Positions 7,796 through 15,685 of a DNA stretch of 64,000 nucleotides are shown piece by piece. Position 1 is the stretch's first letter, and each line of letters begins with the position of its first letter. A program made the position numbers and the translations under genes. Source of the stretch: Candidatus Binatia bacterium (lineage in GTDB: Bacteria; Desulfobacterota_B; Binatia; UBA9968; JAJDTQ01); assembly GCA_022827045.1 (NCBI GenBank), contig JAJDTQ010000168.1:13608-77607 (forward strand). The letters are read 5' to 3'. The notes below the pieces were generated by a model. It saw only the letters and a list, made by a program, of their open reading frames with translations, did no database searches and was not told the DNA's origin.

Positions 7796-8302
7796 CTACT
7801 CACCGTCGACGATCTCCGGGAAGATGTCCCGCCTCGGGGCGAACTCCTTGCGCCACACCATGACGCTGCGGGTGTAGTCGATGACCACCTTGCCTTCCTG
7901 CTGCACGCCGCGGGTGCGCACCTTGACGATGCCCCACTGGGGCTTCGACCTGGAGTCGCGCTTCTCCACCACCTCGGACTGGGAGTAGAGGGTGTCACCG
8001 GCGAACAGCGGGTTGGGCAGCGTGATTTGATCCCAACCCAGCGCGAAGCCGTTCTCGCTCACGTCGGCCACGCCCATGCCCGCCACGATGGCTAGGGTGA
8101 GGGCGCTGTTGATCAGGCACTTCCCGAACTCGGTGCGCTTGCCGTACTCGTTGTTGAAGTGGATCTGGTTGCTGTTGTTGGTGAGCAGCGTGAACCAGAT
8201 GTTGTCGTTCTCCGTCACCGTGCGCCCGACCCGGCACCGGTAGATGTCGCCGACGTTGAAGTCCTCGAAATAGCGGCCTTCCCAGCCCTCTACAACCGCC
8301 AT
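7796..8302 (-). CDS. MaoC-family (hotdog-fold) acyl-CoA hydratase
   Basis: This 168-residue protein has a GGAAGGAGG ribosome binding site. It begins RYFEDFNVGDIY and contains TEND near residue 31 and the hydratase-type active-site stretch NNSNQIHFNNEYGKRTEFGK, where the usual D/H pair is represented by N..IHF. It then runs to GDTLYSQSEV and VKVRTRGVQQEGKVV, as in mesaconyl- or itaconyl-CoA-type hydratases. It is co-oriented with and 51 bases upstream of the CaiB gene, so the two probably form an operon. The substrate is inferred only from neighbours. Confidence 0.8.
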   Translation of the reverse strand: MAVVEGWEGRYFEDFNVGDIYRCRVGRTVTENDNIWFTLLTNNSNQIHFNNEYGKRTEFGKCLINSALTLAIVAGMGVADVSENGFALGWDQITLPNPLFAGDTLYSQSEVVEKRDSRSKPQWGIVKVRTRGVQQEGKVVIDYTRSVMVWRKEFAPRRDIFPEIVDGE

Positions 8303-8432
8303 GGGGAACCTCCTTCCAGATAAGAATTATTCTGACGGCCACCTTCTATTCCCGTATCAATGACGTTTGCGGGTGTCAGCACTTCTGCCGCAGAGTAGCA
8401 CACTCCACCCCGAAGGGTGAAAACCCTGCCGG

Positions 8433-9200
8433 TCACCGCGCCTTGAATATGATATCGCCGAAGTAGGCCACTGCGGATTCCTTGGTGTTGTCGGTATCGG
8501 TCATCAGGGCGACGCCGGAAATCCGGGGCGGGTCGTCGCCGAACGCCTTCCGGTAGTCCTCGACCAGATTCCGCGACTCGCTGACCCAGCGCCCCACCTT
8601 CTCGCTGCCGCTCTCCAACACCATCATCCAAACCCGGTCGGTGTAGGGATTGGGAACGAGGGTTCCGACCGGGCTCTTGCTTTCCCAGATGTAGGTGAGG
8701 GCGCCCATGGGCGGGTACTCGCCGCGGGCAAGCCGGATGGCCTCGTACTTGGCCCGCTCGAAGAAACCCACCTTGTCGGGGTCGTACTTGAACGTGATGT
8801 ACAGGCGGGCGGGGTAGTCGTCGCCCTCCTTCCGGGTAACGTCGCCCTTCTCCAGGATGTTCTCGACCTTCCAGCGCCACTCGATCACCGGATACCGCAT
8901 CGGGTCGATGTCCACCGCGCGCACCAGCCCCGAGGCCGACCCCCGGCTCATCGCCTTGACCGCCACGACCCCGTTGTCTTCCACCAACGAGTACCGCGTA
9001 TGCTTTTCGATCTTCTCGAAGGTGAGGGGTTCCCAGGACTCCGGCAACGGGCCGCCAGCCTTCGCGGCCGAGAATTTGCCGATATCGAGGATTGTTGGTG
9101 ACTGAGCCGGGAGGGACGATGCAGGCAGGGCAACCGCCAGACCAATTCCTGCCCAAACAAGAGCAGGCCGGAGATTCGTGCGCCTGCCTACACGGGTCAT
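8433..9200 (-). CDS. DUF3047 domain protein, exported
   Basis: Starting at the ATG at 9200 (GAGG upstream) the protein has 255 residues, with a signal peptide of about 30 residues ending near SLPAQS. The mature part is one DUF3047 domain: PLPESWEPLTFEKIEKHTRY, VIEWRWKVENILEKGD, DDYPARLYITF, and the end AYFGDIIFKAR. The family is predicted to be a periplasmic beta-sandwich of unknown role. An upstream ATG at 9263 would overlap the HicA gene and place a polar extension before the signal peptide, so it is not preferred. A CACCC-UUCG-GGGTG hairpin follows on the minus strand near 8406-8419. Confidence 0.8.
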   Translation of the reverse strand: MTRVGRRTNLRPALVWAGIGLAVALPASSLPAQSPTILDIGKFSAAKAGGPLPESWEPLTFEKIEKHTRYSLVEDNGVVAVKAMSRGSASGLVRAVDIDPMRYPVIEWRWKVENILEKGDVTRKEGDDYPARLYITFKYDPDKVGFFERAKYEAIRLARGEYPPMGALTYIWESKSPVGTLVPNPYTDRVWMMVLESGSEKVGRWVSESRNLVEDYRKAFGDDPPRISGVALMTDTDNTKESAVAYFGDIIFKAR

Positions 9201-9213
9201 GAGCGTGGCCTCG

Positions 9214-9462
9214 TCACAAGGGGCAAGCTCTCGCTTGGCTTCCGCCCGCCAGGAACTCATCAACGGTCAAGCCAGCGGAGCGAATGAGGCTTCTCAGGGT
9301 GCCCTTGGCCACTTCCTTGTGAAGAGGTACGGAGAGGGTGGCCATTTCCCCCTCCTTCGTCATGACAATGTGGCTACCCCTCTGACGCGCCACGTTCCAG
9401 CCGAAGGTTTCGAAGAGACGTACAACTTCTTTGCCGCTCAAAGGGCGTAGCACCGGCGTCAA
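9214..9462 (-). CDS. hicA: HicA-family mRNA interferase toxin
   Basis: This 82-residue frame starts at a TTG overlapping the HicB stop codon. It has the HicA double-stranded-RNA-binding-like fold signature: SGKEVVRLFETFGWNVARQ, then RGSHIVMTKEG with the catalytic histidine, then PLHKEVAKGTLRSLIRSAGL. HicA cleaves mRNA when freed from HicB. The order antitoxin-toxin (hicB first) is one of the two known arrangements. A GTG four codons in is an alternative start. The pair sits between the catabolic DUF3047 and acyl-CoA dehydrogenase genes. Confidence 0.85.
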   Translation of the reverse strand: MTPVLRPLSGKEVVRLFETFGWNVARQRGSHIVMTKEGEMATLSVPLHKEVAKGTLRSLIRSAGLTVDEFLAGGSQARACPL

Positions 9463-9665
9463 ACCGCGATCTCAATCTGGCGTGTCTCAATGGTGAGTGG
9501 AAGTCCCTTCTCCGCACGCACTTCCAGGCACAGAGCGATGGCTTCCTTGATGTTCTCAAGCGCCTGACTCTTGGTCTGTCCTTGACTGACACAACCTGGA
9601 ATCGCCGGGCATTCCACGACCCATACCCCGTCCTCGTCCCGGTCAACGGTCACGTTGAATTTCAT
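9459..9665 (-). CDS. hicB: HicB-family antitoxin
   Basis: This 68-residue protein has the short HicB form: MKFNVTVDRDEDGVWVVECP, IPGCVSQGQTKSQALENIKE, then AIALCLEV. This is the partial RNase H-like fold that binds HicA. The start is supported by GGAGG nine bases upstream. No separate HTH or ribbon-helix-helix domain is present, so autoregulation would need a different mechanism or partner. It overlaps hicA by three bases, consistent with translational coupling. Confidence 0.85.
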   Translation of the reverse strand: MKFNVTVDRDEDGVWVVECPAIPGCVSQGQTKSQALENIKEAIALCLEVRAEKGLPLTIETRQIEIAV

Positions 9666-9847
9666 CAGTCCGGACCCTCCAGTTACGTCCTCTCAGATCG
9701 TAACAGCCCAAACCTGGAGTGCAAGGCTTCATTGCGCTCCGGTTCCGCATGGAAGATGGGATGCCTTGGAGTTTTCATTGGGCGGCATCCCCAAGGTGGG
9801 GGCAAAATTGGCATTCGGTTCTCCACTCTGTATAGTACCGCACACCC

Positions 9848-11011
9848 ATGATGGATTTCACCCTGACCGAGGACCAGGTGCAGCTCCGGGAGGAGATCCG
9901 CAAGGTTTGCCAGGACTTTTCCGACCCTTATTGGCGGGAGGTGGACGCCACGGGCGAGTACCCGGAGGCGTTCGTGCGCAAGCTCACGGAGCTGGGCTGG
10001 CTGGCGGCGCTGATCCCGGAGGAGTACGGCGGCATCGGCCTCGGCATCACCGAGGCCAGCATCATCCTGGAGGAGATCAACCGCTGGGGCGGCAACGCCA
10101 CCGCGTGCCACGCGCAGATGTACACCATGGGCACCGTCCTGCGTCACGGCAGCGAGGAGCAGAAGCGGCGCTACCTGCCCAGGGTGGCCAGCGGTGAGAT
10201 CCGGCTCCAGGCGTTCGGGGTCACCGAGCCGGACTCCGGCACCGAGACCACGCGCATCCGCACCACCGCCGTGCGCAAGGGCGACCGCTACGTGGTGAAC
10301 GGCCAGAAGATATTCATCTCCCGGGTGCTACAGTCCGATCTGATGCTGCTGCTGGCCCGGACCACGCCCTACGACGATTTGACGGACAAGACCCGCGGAC
10401 TGTCGGCCTTCTTGGTGGACCTCCGGGATGCCGGTGACGCCCTGGAAGTGAAGCCCCTGGACATGATGATCAACCATCACACCAATGCGCTCTTCTTCTC
10501 CGACCTGGAGGTGCCGGCGGAGAACCTCATCGGCGAGGAGGGCATGGGCTTCCGCTACATCATCGACGGCTGGAACGCCGAGCGCATCCTTATCGCTGCC
10601 GAGGCGGTGGGGGACGGCCGCTGGTTCGTGGACCGGGCAGCGCGCTACGCCGGCGAGCGGGAAGTGTTCGGCCGGCCCATCGGCGCCAACCAGGGAATCC
10701 AGTTCCCCATCGTCCAGGCCTACGCCCACATCGAGGCGGCGGACCTGGTGCGCTGGCAGGCGGCCTCGAAGTTCGACCGTGGCGAGCGCTGCGGCGCCGA
10801 GGCCAACATGGCCAAGCTGCTGGCCTCCGAGGCCTCTTGGGAGGCCGCCAACGCCTGCATGACCACCCACGGCGGCTACGGGCTGTCGGTGGACTACGAC
10901 GTCGAACGCAAGTTCCGTGAGACGCGGCTCCTGACCATCGCGCCGGTCAGCAACAACCTGGTGCTGGCCTACCTCGGGCAGCACGTGCTGGGGATGCCGA
11001 GGTCGTACTGA
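9848..11011 (+). CDS. Acyl-CoA dehydrogenase family flavoprotein
   Basis: This 387-residue protein has the three acyl-CoA dehydrogenase parts: the N-terminal helical domain from FTLTEDQVQLREEI, the beta domain with the FAD-binding AFGVTEPDSGTETT motif near residue 120, and the C-terminal helical domain with VFGRPIGANQGIQF and THGGYGLSVDYDVERKFRET. The usual C-terminal catalytic YEGT is replaced by APVSNN. The glutamate in GWNAERILIA is in the position used by isovaleryl-CoA-type enzymes, so the protein may still be active. No clear ribosome binding site is seen before the ATG pair at 9848. It heads a run with the CitE-like and MBL genes. Confidence 0.85.
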   Translation: MMDFTLTEDQVQLREEIRKVCQDFSDPYWREVDATGEYPEAFVRKLTELGWLAALIPEEYGGIGLGITEASIILEEINRWGGNATACHAQMYTMGTVLRHGSEEQKRRYLPRVASGEIRLQAFGVTEPDSGTETTRIRTTAVRKGDRYVVNGQKIFISRVLQSDLMLLLARTTPYDDLTDKTRGLSAFLVDLRDAGDALEVKPLDMMINHHTNALFFSDLEVPAENLIGEEGMGFRYIIDGWNAERILIAAEAVGDGRWFVDRAARYAGEREVFGRPIGANQGIQFPIVQAYAHIEAADLVRWQAASKFDRGERCGAEANMAKLLASEASWEAANACMTTHGGYGLSVDYDVERKFRETRLLTIAPVSNNLVLAYLGQHVLGMPRSY

Positions 11012-11032
11012 AGAAGGGCGGGAAGGCTTCGT

Positions 11033-11905
11033 ATGGACCTGCAACGCTCCTGGATGTTCGTGCCGGGTCACCGGCAGCGGATGATCGACAAGGCCCTGGG
11101 GCTGGACGCCGACGCCCTCATGCTGGACATCGAGGACGGCGTGGCGCCGGCGGAGAAGGATCAGGCGCGGCAGCTCATCGGCGAGGCCCTGGGCCGGGAG
11201 CGTGGACCCCGGGAACCCTTGCGCTACGTGCGCATCAACGCTATCGGCCATCAGCGCATGGCGGACGACTTGGCCGTGGTGCTGCGGCCGGGTCTCGACG
11301 GGCTGGTGCTCCCCAAAGTGGAGTCTCCGGAAGAGATCGCCACGGTGGAGTCTCTGGCCGCGGAGCACGAGCAGGCTTGCGGCGTGACTGTGAAGCTGCT
11401 GGTGGCCATCGAGAGCCCCAGGGGGCTGCTGGCGGCGCCGGCCATCGCCGCCTGCTCGCCGCGGGTCGTCGGGCTCATGTTCGGGGCGGAGGACTTCGGC
11501 CGGGAGCTGGGGCTGCCCACCTCCCGCGAAGGGGAGGCGCAGGAGCTGCTCTACGCGCGCTCGGCGCTGGTGGTGGCCGCGGCCTCGGCCCATGTCCAGG
11601 CCGTGGACGGGGTGTGGGTGGATCTCCAGGACCCGGAGGGCCTGCAGCGCTTTGCGCGCCAATCACGACGGCTGGGCTTCACCGGCATGTCGTCCATTCA
11701 TCCGGCCCAGATTGCCCCCATCAACGCCGCGTTCAGCCCCGGCCCCGACGAGATCGACTACGCACGCAAGGTCATCGAGGCGTACGAGGAGGCCCAGGCC
11801 CGGGGCGACGGCTCCGTGGCCTTCGGTGGCCAGCTCATCGACCGTCCCATCATCGAGCGGGCGCGCCGGACCCTGGAACTCGCCGAAGCTCTGACTCACA
11901 CATGA
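11033..11905 (+). CDS. HpcH/HpaI aldolase / CitE-like CoA-ester lyase
   Basis: The 290-residue protein has the CitE/malyl-CoA lyase pattern: SWMFVPGHRQRMIDKALGLD at the N-terminus, the metal- and phosphate-related LDIEDGVAPAEKDQAR near residue 37, VRIN, LPKVESPEEI, the metal ligand glutamate in AIESPRGL, and GAEDFGRELG. Such enzymes split beta-hydroxyacyl-CoAs such as malyl-, citramalyl- or beta-methylmalyl-CoA. It begins 21 bases after the acyl-CoA dehydrogenase and is followed within 8 bases by the MBL gene, so the three are likely co-transcribed. With CaiB and MaoC nearby the set resembles an itaconate/mesaconate-type pathway; this is inference. Confidence 0.85.
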   Translation: MDLQRSWMFVPGHRQRMIDKALGLDADALMLDIEDGVAPAEKDQARQLIGEALGRERGPREPLRYVRINAIGHQRMADDLAVVLRPGLDGLVLPKVESPEEIATVESLAAEHEQACGVTVKLLVAIESPRGLLAAPAIAACSPRVVGLMFGAEDFGRELGLPTSREGEAQELLYARSALVVAAASAHVQAVDGVWVDLQDPEGLQRFARQSRRLGFTGMSSIHPAQIAPINAAFSPGPDEIDYARKVIEAYEEAQARGDGSVAFGGQLIDRPIIERARRTLELAEALTHT

Positions 11906-11912
11906 GGTTCCC

Positions 11913-12737
11913 ATGCCCAAGGTAGAGAACGCCGAGAACATCCGTTGTCTCACCGCCACCAACCCCGGCTACATGACTCTCCGGGGCACCAACCAGTATC
12001 TGCTGGGCCGCGACGGGATCACCGTGATCGACTGCGCCCTCGGGTCGGATGAAAACATCGACGGGTTGCTGGCCGAGGTGGAGGCGCTGGGCGGCAGCCG
12101 CATCACCCGGATCCTGCTGACCCACATCCACCTGGACCACTGCGGCGGCGCGCTGGCGCTCAAGGAGCGCACCGGCGCCGAGGTCGGCATCTCCCGGGTG
12201 CGCGCGGGGCATCTCGGCGGCGAGGACTTCACCTACGACGAGGGCGACCGCATTCCCTACGACGGCGGCGAGTTGGAGGTGGTGTTCACCCCGGGCCACG
12301 AGGCGGGGCATTGCTGCTTTTACGAGCGCGAAAAGAAGATCCTCTTCTCCGGCGACCACATCCTGGGCAAGGGCACGACGGTGGTGGCCGCCGGTGAAGG
12401 AAACATGGTCCACTACATGGAGTCGCTGGAGAAGCTCCTCTCGCTGAACATCCGCCTGCTGCTACCGGGGCATGGTCCGTTCGTCACCGAACCCATGGCC
12501 AAGATCCGGGAATACATTGACCACCGGCTGATGCGGGAGGGCCAGATCCTGCAGGGGCTGCGTGAAGGGCGCCATACCATCGCCGACCTGGTGGCGGTGA
12601 TCTACGTGGACTACCCGCCCGCCCTCATGCGCGTAGCCCACTCCTCGGTCGAGGCCCATCTTCTGAAGCTCATCGCGGAGGAGCGGGTGCACCGGGAAGG
12701 AGACCGGTATTTTCTGGGAGCCTCTCCCTCTGTTTGA
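11913..12737 (+). CDS. Metallo-beta-lactamase-fold hydrolase (LACTB2/glyoxalase II-like)
   Basis: This protein of 274 residues has the complete MBL zinc-binding set: THIHLDHCGG near residue 70, FTPGHEAGH near 128, SGDHILGKGTTVV near 147 and LPGHGPF near 192. A C-terminal winged-helix-like extension follows (HTIADLVAVIYV...HLLKLIAEERV), as in the LACTB2-like branch. Substrates in this branch include thioesters and RNA. In this catabolic run, release of an acid from a CoA thioester is the simplest suggestion, not shown by sequence. Confidence 0.85.
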   Translation: MPKVENAENIRCLTATNPGYMTLRGTNQYLLGRDGITVIDCALGSDENIDGLLAEVEALGGSRITRILLTHIHLDHCGGALALKERTGAEVGISRVRAGHLGGEDFTYDEGDRIPYDGGELEVVFTPGHEAGHCCFYEREKKILFSGDHILGKGTTVVAAGEGNMVHYMESLEKLLSLNIRLLLPGHGPFVTEPMAKIREYIDHRLMREGQILQGLREGRHTIADLVAVIYVDYPPALMRVAHSSVEAHLLKLIAEERVHREGDRYFLGASPSV

Positions 12738-12801
12738 ACCTTGTAAATTGGGCACCATAGTGCCTGACCTACAATCGGAAGCGGCCTGACGCCGGCAGTC
12801 T

Positions 12802-13500
12802 TCACTGTCCCGCCGCCGGCCACACCTCCACCAGCACAACCGGCAGCCCTTCCTCGGACAGGCGGGCGCTGTACTCCCGCGCCGCGGCCTCCCCGGTGAA
12901 GGTGCCGAGGCGCACCCGGTAGTAGCCCTCGTGGGGCTCGATCACCACGGGCCTGTCGTGCCGGCTCTCGAGCCGGGCCTTCAGCTCATGGGCCTTCGCC
13001 AGCTCCGAGAACGCACCGACCTGCAACGTGTAGTCGAGTTGGTCGGGAATGGCCGTGAGCGGATATCCGCCGGTATCCACGACATCCACGCGCACCGGCG
13101 CCGTTCCCGGCCGGATCATGTCCACCGCCCGGGCCGCGGCGTACGAGAGGTCGATGATTCTGCCCTTGGCGAAGGGGCCTCGGTCGTTGACCAGCACGGT
13201 GACCGTCTTGCCGTTGGTGAGGTTGGTGACCACCACGCGGGAGCCCAGCGGCAGGGTCTGGTGGGCGGCGGTCATGGCGTACTGGTCGTAGACCGTCCCG
13301 CTGGTGGTCTTCTTGCCGTGAAAGCCGGGCCCGTACCAGGATGCGATCCCCTGTTGCGAGAGCGGCACGGCGGGAGGCGTGGGGACCCGGAGTGGTGGCG
13401 CCGGCGGCTTCGACGGGGCGCATGCGGAGAGCAGCAGGAGCACGGCGGCAACCCGTGACAGGGAGCCGGCGGCCTGCCGCCAAGGTCGTGCGGGAACCAT
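12802..13500 (-). CDS. rlpA: RlpA-family septal lytic transglycosylase lipoprotein with SPOR domain
   Basis: The chosen ATG at 13500 gives 232 residues with a lipoprotein signal (LLLLSAC). A double-psi beta-barrel follows: GIASWYGPGFHGKKTTSGT, TAAHQTLPLGS, VLVNDRGPFAKGRIIDLSYAAA. A C-terminal SPOR domain follows (YTLQVGAFSELAKAHELKAR...YRVRLGTFTG). RlpA cleaves denuded septal peptidoglycan and SPOR binds it. The catalytic aspartate in NDRGPF and the outer-membrane anchor are present. No clear ribosome binding site is visible; a TATAAT lies directly upstream, so the transcript may have a very short leader. It is divergent from yebC. Confidence 0.85.
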   Translation of the reverse strand: MVPARPWRQAAGSLSRVAAVLLLLSACAPSKPPAPPLRVPTPPAVPLSQQGIASWYGPGFHGKKTTSGTVYDQYAMTAAHQTLPLGSRVVVTNLTNGKTVTVLVNDRGPFAKGRIIDLSYAAARAVDMIRPGTAPVRVDVVDTGGYPLTAIPDQLDYTLQVGAFSELAKAHELKARLESRHDRPVVIEPHEGYYRVRLGTFTGEAAAREYSARLSEEGLPVVLVEVWPAAGQ

Positions 13501-13600
13501 CGACGCTTGATTATACCGCAATGCCGGCCGCATGGAAGCGGTGCCCGGCGGCGAAAAGGCCCGTTTACGGAGCGGAGTGAATTGTGGTAATTTTTCCGTC

Positions 13601-14347
13601 ATGTCTGGACATTCGAAATGGAGCACCATCAAGCACAAGAAGGCGGCCAAGGACGCCAAGCGGGGCAAGCTCTTCACCAAGTTCATCAAGGAGATCACGG
13701 TGGCGGCGCGCATGGGCGGGGGAGACATGGCGAGCAACCCGCGCCTGCGCACGGCCGTGCAGACCGCCCGTGACAACAGCATGCCCAACGACAACATCGA
13801 GCGCGCCATCAAGAAGGGGACCGGCGAGCTCGAGGGGGTGTCCTACGAGGAGGCCAGCTACGAGGGCTACGGACCCGGCGGCGCGGCCTTCCTGGTGCAG
13901 GTCCTGACCGACAACCGCAACCGCACGGTGTCGGACATCCGGCGGCTCTTCAACAAGCACGGCGGCAGCCTGGGCGAGACCGGCTGCGTGGCGTGGATGT
14001 TCGACAACAAGGGACTGATCGTCGTGTCCAGGGAGGCGGTGGAGGAGGAGACGCTGCTGGGGCTGGCGCTGGAGGCGGGCGCCGAGGACGTCACCGAGAG
14101 TGACGACGTATTCGAGATCGTTACCCAGCCCGAGGACTTCGCCGCGGTGCGGGAGAGTCTGGAGAACGGCAACATCCCGCTGATATCCGCCGAGGTCACC
14201 ATGATCCCCAAGAACACCACGCCGCTGGGCGAGAAGGAAGCAGTGCAGACTCTCAGCCTCACCGAGGACCTCGAGGATCTCGACGATGTCCAGAGCGTCG
14301 CGGCAAACTTCGACATCCCCGACGAGATCCTCGAGAAGGCGGGCTGA
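13601..14347 (+). CDS. yebC: YebC/PmpR-family transcriptional/translation regulator
   Basis: This 248-residue protein starts with the invariant [20 protein letters not shown] and has all three family domains: [57 protein letters not shown], and the C-terminal [10 protein letters not shown]. YebC proteins were named as DNA-binding regulators, and some promote translation of proline-rich stretches. The gene sits directly before ruvC, a conserved arrangement (yebC-ruvC). The real start is the ATG at 13601; a longer upstream frame lacks conservation. Confidence 0.95.
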   Translation: MSGHSKWSTIKHKKAAKDAKRGKLFTKFIKEITVAARMGGGDMASNPRLRTAVQTARDNSMPNDNIERAIKKGTGELEGVSYEEASYEGYGPGGAAFLVQVLTDNRNRTVSDIRRLFNKHGGSLGETGCVAWMFDNKGLIVVSREAVEEETLLGLALEAGAEDVTESDDVFEIVTQPEDFAAVRESLENGNIPLISAEVTMIPKNTTPLGEKEAVQTLSLTEDLEDLDDVQSVAANFDIPDEILEKAG

Positions 14348-14366
14348 CGCCGCCGGAGAAGGAAAG

Positions 14367-14948
14367 ATCGAAACCATCCTGGGCATAGACCCCGGAACCC
14401 TCAAGACCGGCTGGGGCGTGATCCGGACGGACGGAACCCGCCTGCAACACGTCGCCCACGGCACCGTGCGCACCTCCCCTGGGCAATCCCAGGACCGCCG
14501 CCTCCAGCGGATATTCACGGAGCTGGCCAAGGTCATCCGGGAGTACGAGCCCGCGCACGTCAGTCTGGAAAAGGTCTTTCTGGCGCGCAACGTCCAGAGC
14601 GCGCTCAAGCTCGGTCAGGTGCGCGGGGTCACCCTCCTGGCCGCGGCGGAACGGAACGTCGCGGTGTCCGAATACAGCGCCAACCAGATCAAGAAGGCGT
14701 TGACCGGGTACGGACACGCGGCCAAGGGCCAGATGCAGCAGATGGTGACGGCCATCCTGGGGCTGCCGGACGAGCCCGCGGAGGATGCGGCCGACGCTCT
14801 GGCGGCCGCCATATGCCACGGCCATCTGTGGGCCTTCCGCACCAGCTTTTCGGCCGCCATCGGCGGAAGGGGAAGAAGCTCCCGCGGGCTGCGCTGGCCC
14901 GCGGATGCCGTTCCGTCCCCCTCTCCCTCTGGGAGAGGGTCGGGGTGA
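14367..14948 (+). CDS. ruvC: Holliday junction endonuclease RuvC (apparent ATC start)
   Basis: The RuvC resolvase has catalytic acidic residues in LGIDPGT, SLEKVF and PAEDAADALAAA, so the active site is complete. Comparison with E. coli (MAIILGIDPG) puts the natural start at the ATC codon at 14367, preceded by GGAGAAGGAAAG; no ATG, GTG or TTG exists in frame between there and the ATG at 14286, which lies inside yebC. A non-standard ATC start or a 27-residue extension from 14286 are the two choices. The last dozen residues (PSPSPSGRGSG) are translated from a palindromic repeat, so the tail has been altered by that insertion. Confidence 0.85.
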   Translation: METILGIDPGTLKTGWGVIRTDGTRLQHVAHGTVRTSPGQSQDRRLQRIFTELAKVIREYEPAHVSLEKVFLARNVQSALKLGQVRGVTLLAAAERNVAVSEYSANQIKKALTGYGHAAKGQMQQMVTAILGLPDEPAEDAADALAAAICHGHLWAFRTSFSAAIGGRGRSSRGLRWPADAVPSPSPSGRGSG

Positions 14949-14951
14949 GGG
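14917..14951. repeat. Palindromic intergenic repeat, copy 1
   Basis: CCCTCTCCC and GGGAGAGGG are paired around a TCT loop, followed by CGGGGTGAGGG. The repeat supplies the end of the ruvC reading frame. It is one arm of the unit seen complete at 16724-16779. Confidence 0.7.
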
Positions 14952-14983
14952 AGGTGGTTGCGAGCAACCTCACCCGGCGAGTA

Positions 14984-15025
14984 CCCTCACCCGGCCTTCG
15001 GCCACCCTCTCCCAGAGGGAGAGGG
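14984..15025. repeat. Palindromic intergenic repeat, copy 2
   Basis: CCCTCACCC-GGCCTTCGGCC-ACCCTCTCCC is followed by AGAGGGAGAGGGG, so copy 2 carries the other arm of the unit. With copy 1 it fills the ruvC-ruvA gap, and the sequence between them holds a GGTTGC/GCAACC hairpin. Confidence 0.7.
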
Positions 15026-15060
15026 GATGAAGTCATCGTTGAACCATCCCGAGTCCCGTC

Positions 15061-15642
15061 GTGATCGCTAAGGTTCGCGGAATACTGGACCACAAGGCGC
15101 CGGGCGAGGTCATCGTGGACGTCGGCGGCGTCGGCTATCAACTCTTCACGGCCCTCAGCGTGTTCTACCGCCTGCCGGAGGTGGGAGAGCCGGTAACCCT
15201 GCTGGTGTACACCCACGTCCGGGAAGATGCCCTCCAGTTGTTCGGGTTCTTCGACCCGGCGGAGAAGCAGGCCTTCGTGCTGCTGACCGGGGTGTCGGGC
15301 ATCGGCCCCCGGCTGGCCCTCAACATCCTGTCGGGCATGGCGGCCAGCGAGTTGCTGGGCGCGCTCAGGGACGGCGACGTGGCCCGGCTGGTGTCGATCC
15401 CCGGGGTCGGCAAGCGCCTGGCGGATCGCATGATCGTCGAGCTGCGTGATAAGATTGAAGTGCTTCCCGAAGCCGCTCCGGAACCCGCCGCCCCCGGGAT
15501 CCGTGGCGACGCGCTGTCGGCGCTGGTGAACCTCGGCTACCGCCGCGCCGATGCCGAGCGGGCGGTGCGGCAGGTGCTGGGCCAGGGAGCCGCCGAGCTG
15601 GAAACGGTGCTCAAGGAAGCCCTGCGCGTGCTCAGCCTGTAG
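15061..15642 (+). CDS. ruvA: Holliday junction DNA helicase subunit RuvA
   Basis: This 193-residue protein starts at a GTG. It has the N-terminal OB domain ([20 protein letters not shown]), tandem helix-hairpin-helix motifs ([18 protein letters not shown] and [19 protein letters not shown]), and the C-terminal RuvB-binding domain ending ALRVLSL. RuvA tetramers hold the four-way junction while RuvB drives branch migration. No strong ribosome binding site is seen, perhaps because repeats separate it from ruvC. Confidence 0.95.
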   Translation: MIAKVRGILDHKAPGEVIVDVGGVGYQLFTALSVFYRLPEVGEPVTLLVYTHVREDALQLFGFFDPAEKQAFVLLTGVSGIGPRLALNILSGMAASELLGALRDGDVARLVSIPGVGKRLADRMIVELRDKIEVLPEAAPEPAAPGIRGDALSALVNLGYRRADAERAVRQVLGQGAAELETVLKEALRVLSL

Positions 15643-15666
15643 TGAATTGACCGGACGGGACACTGG
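15641..15666 (-). repeat. Possible degenerate terminal-repeat fragment related to the 4857-5021 element
   Basis: Read on the minus strand, the sequence CCAGTGTCCCGTCCGGTCAA resembles the element end CTAGTGTCGCGTCCCGTAAA, with about four in five positions matching over 25 bases. It lies between ruvA and ruvB. It may be a solo or decayed copy; chance similarity is not excluded. Confidence 0.3.
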
Positions 15667-15685
15667 CCTCAGCGGAACCGCGTTC

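Noticed and set aside
12738..12801. Possible terminator between the MBL gene and rlpA
   Set aside because: No stem longer than five pairs and no T-run.
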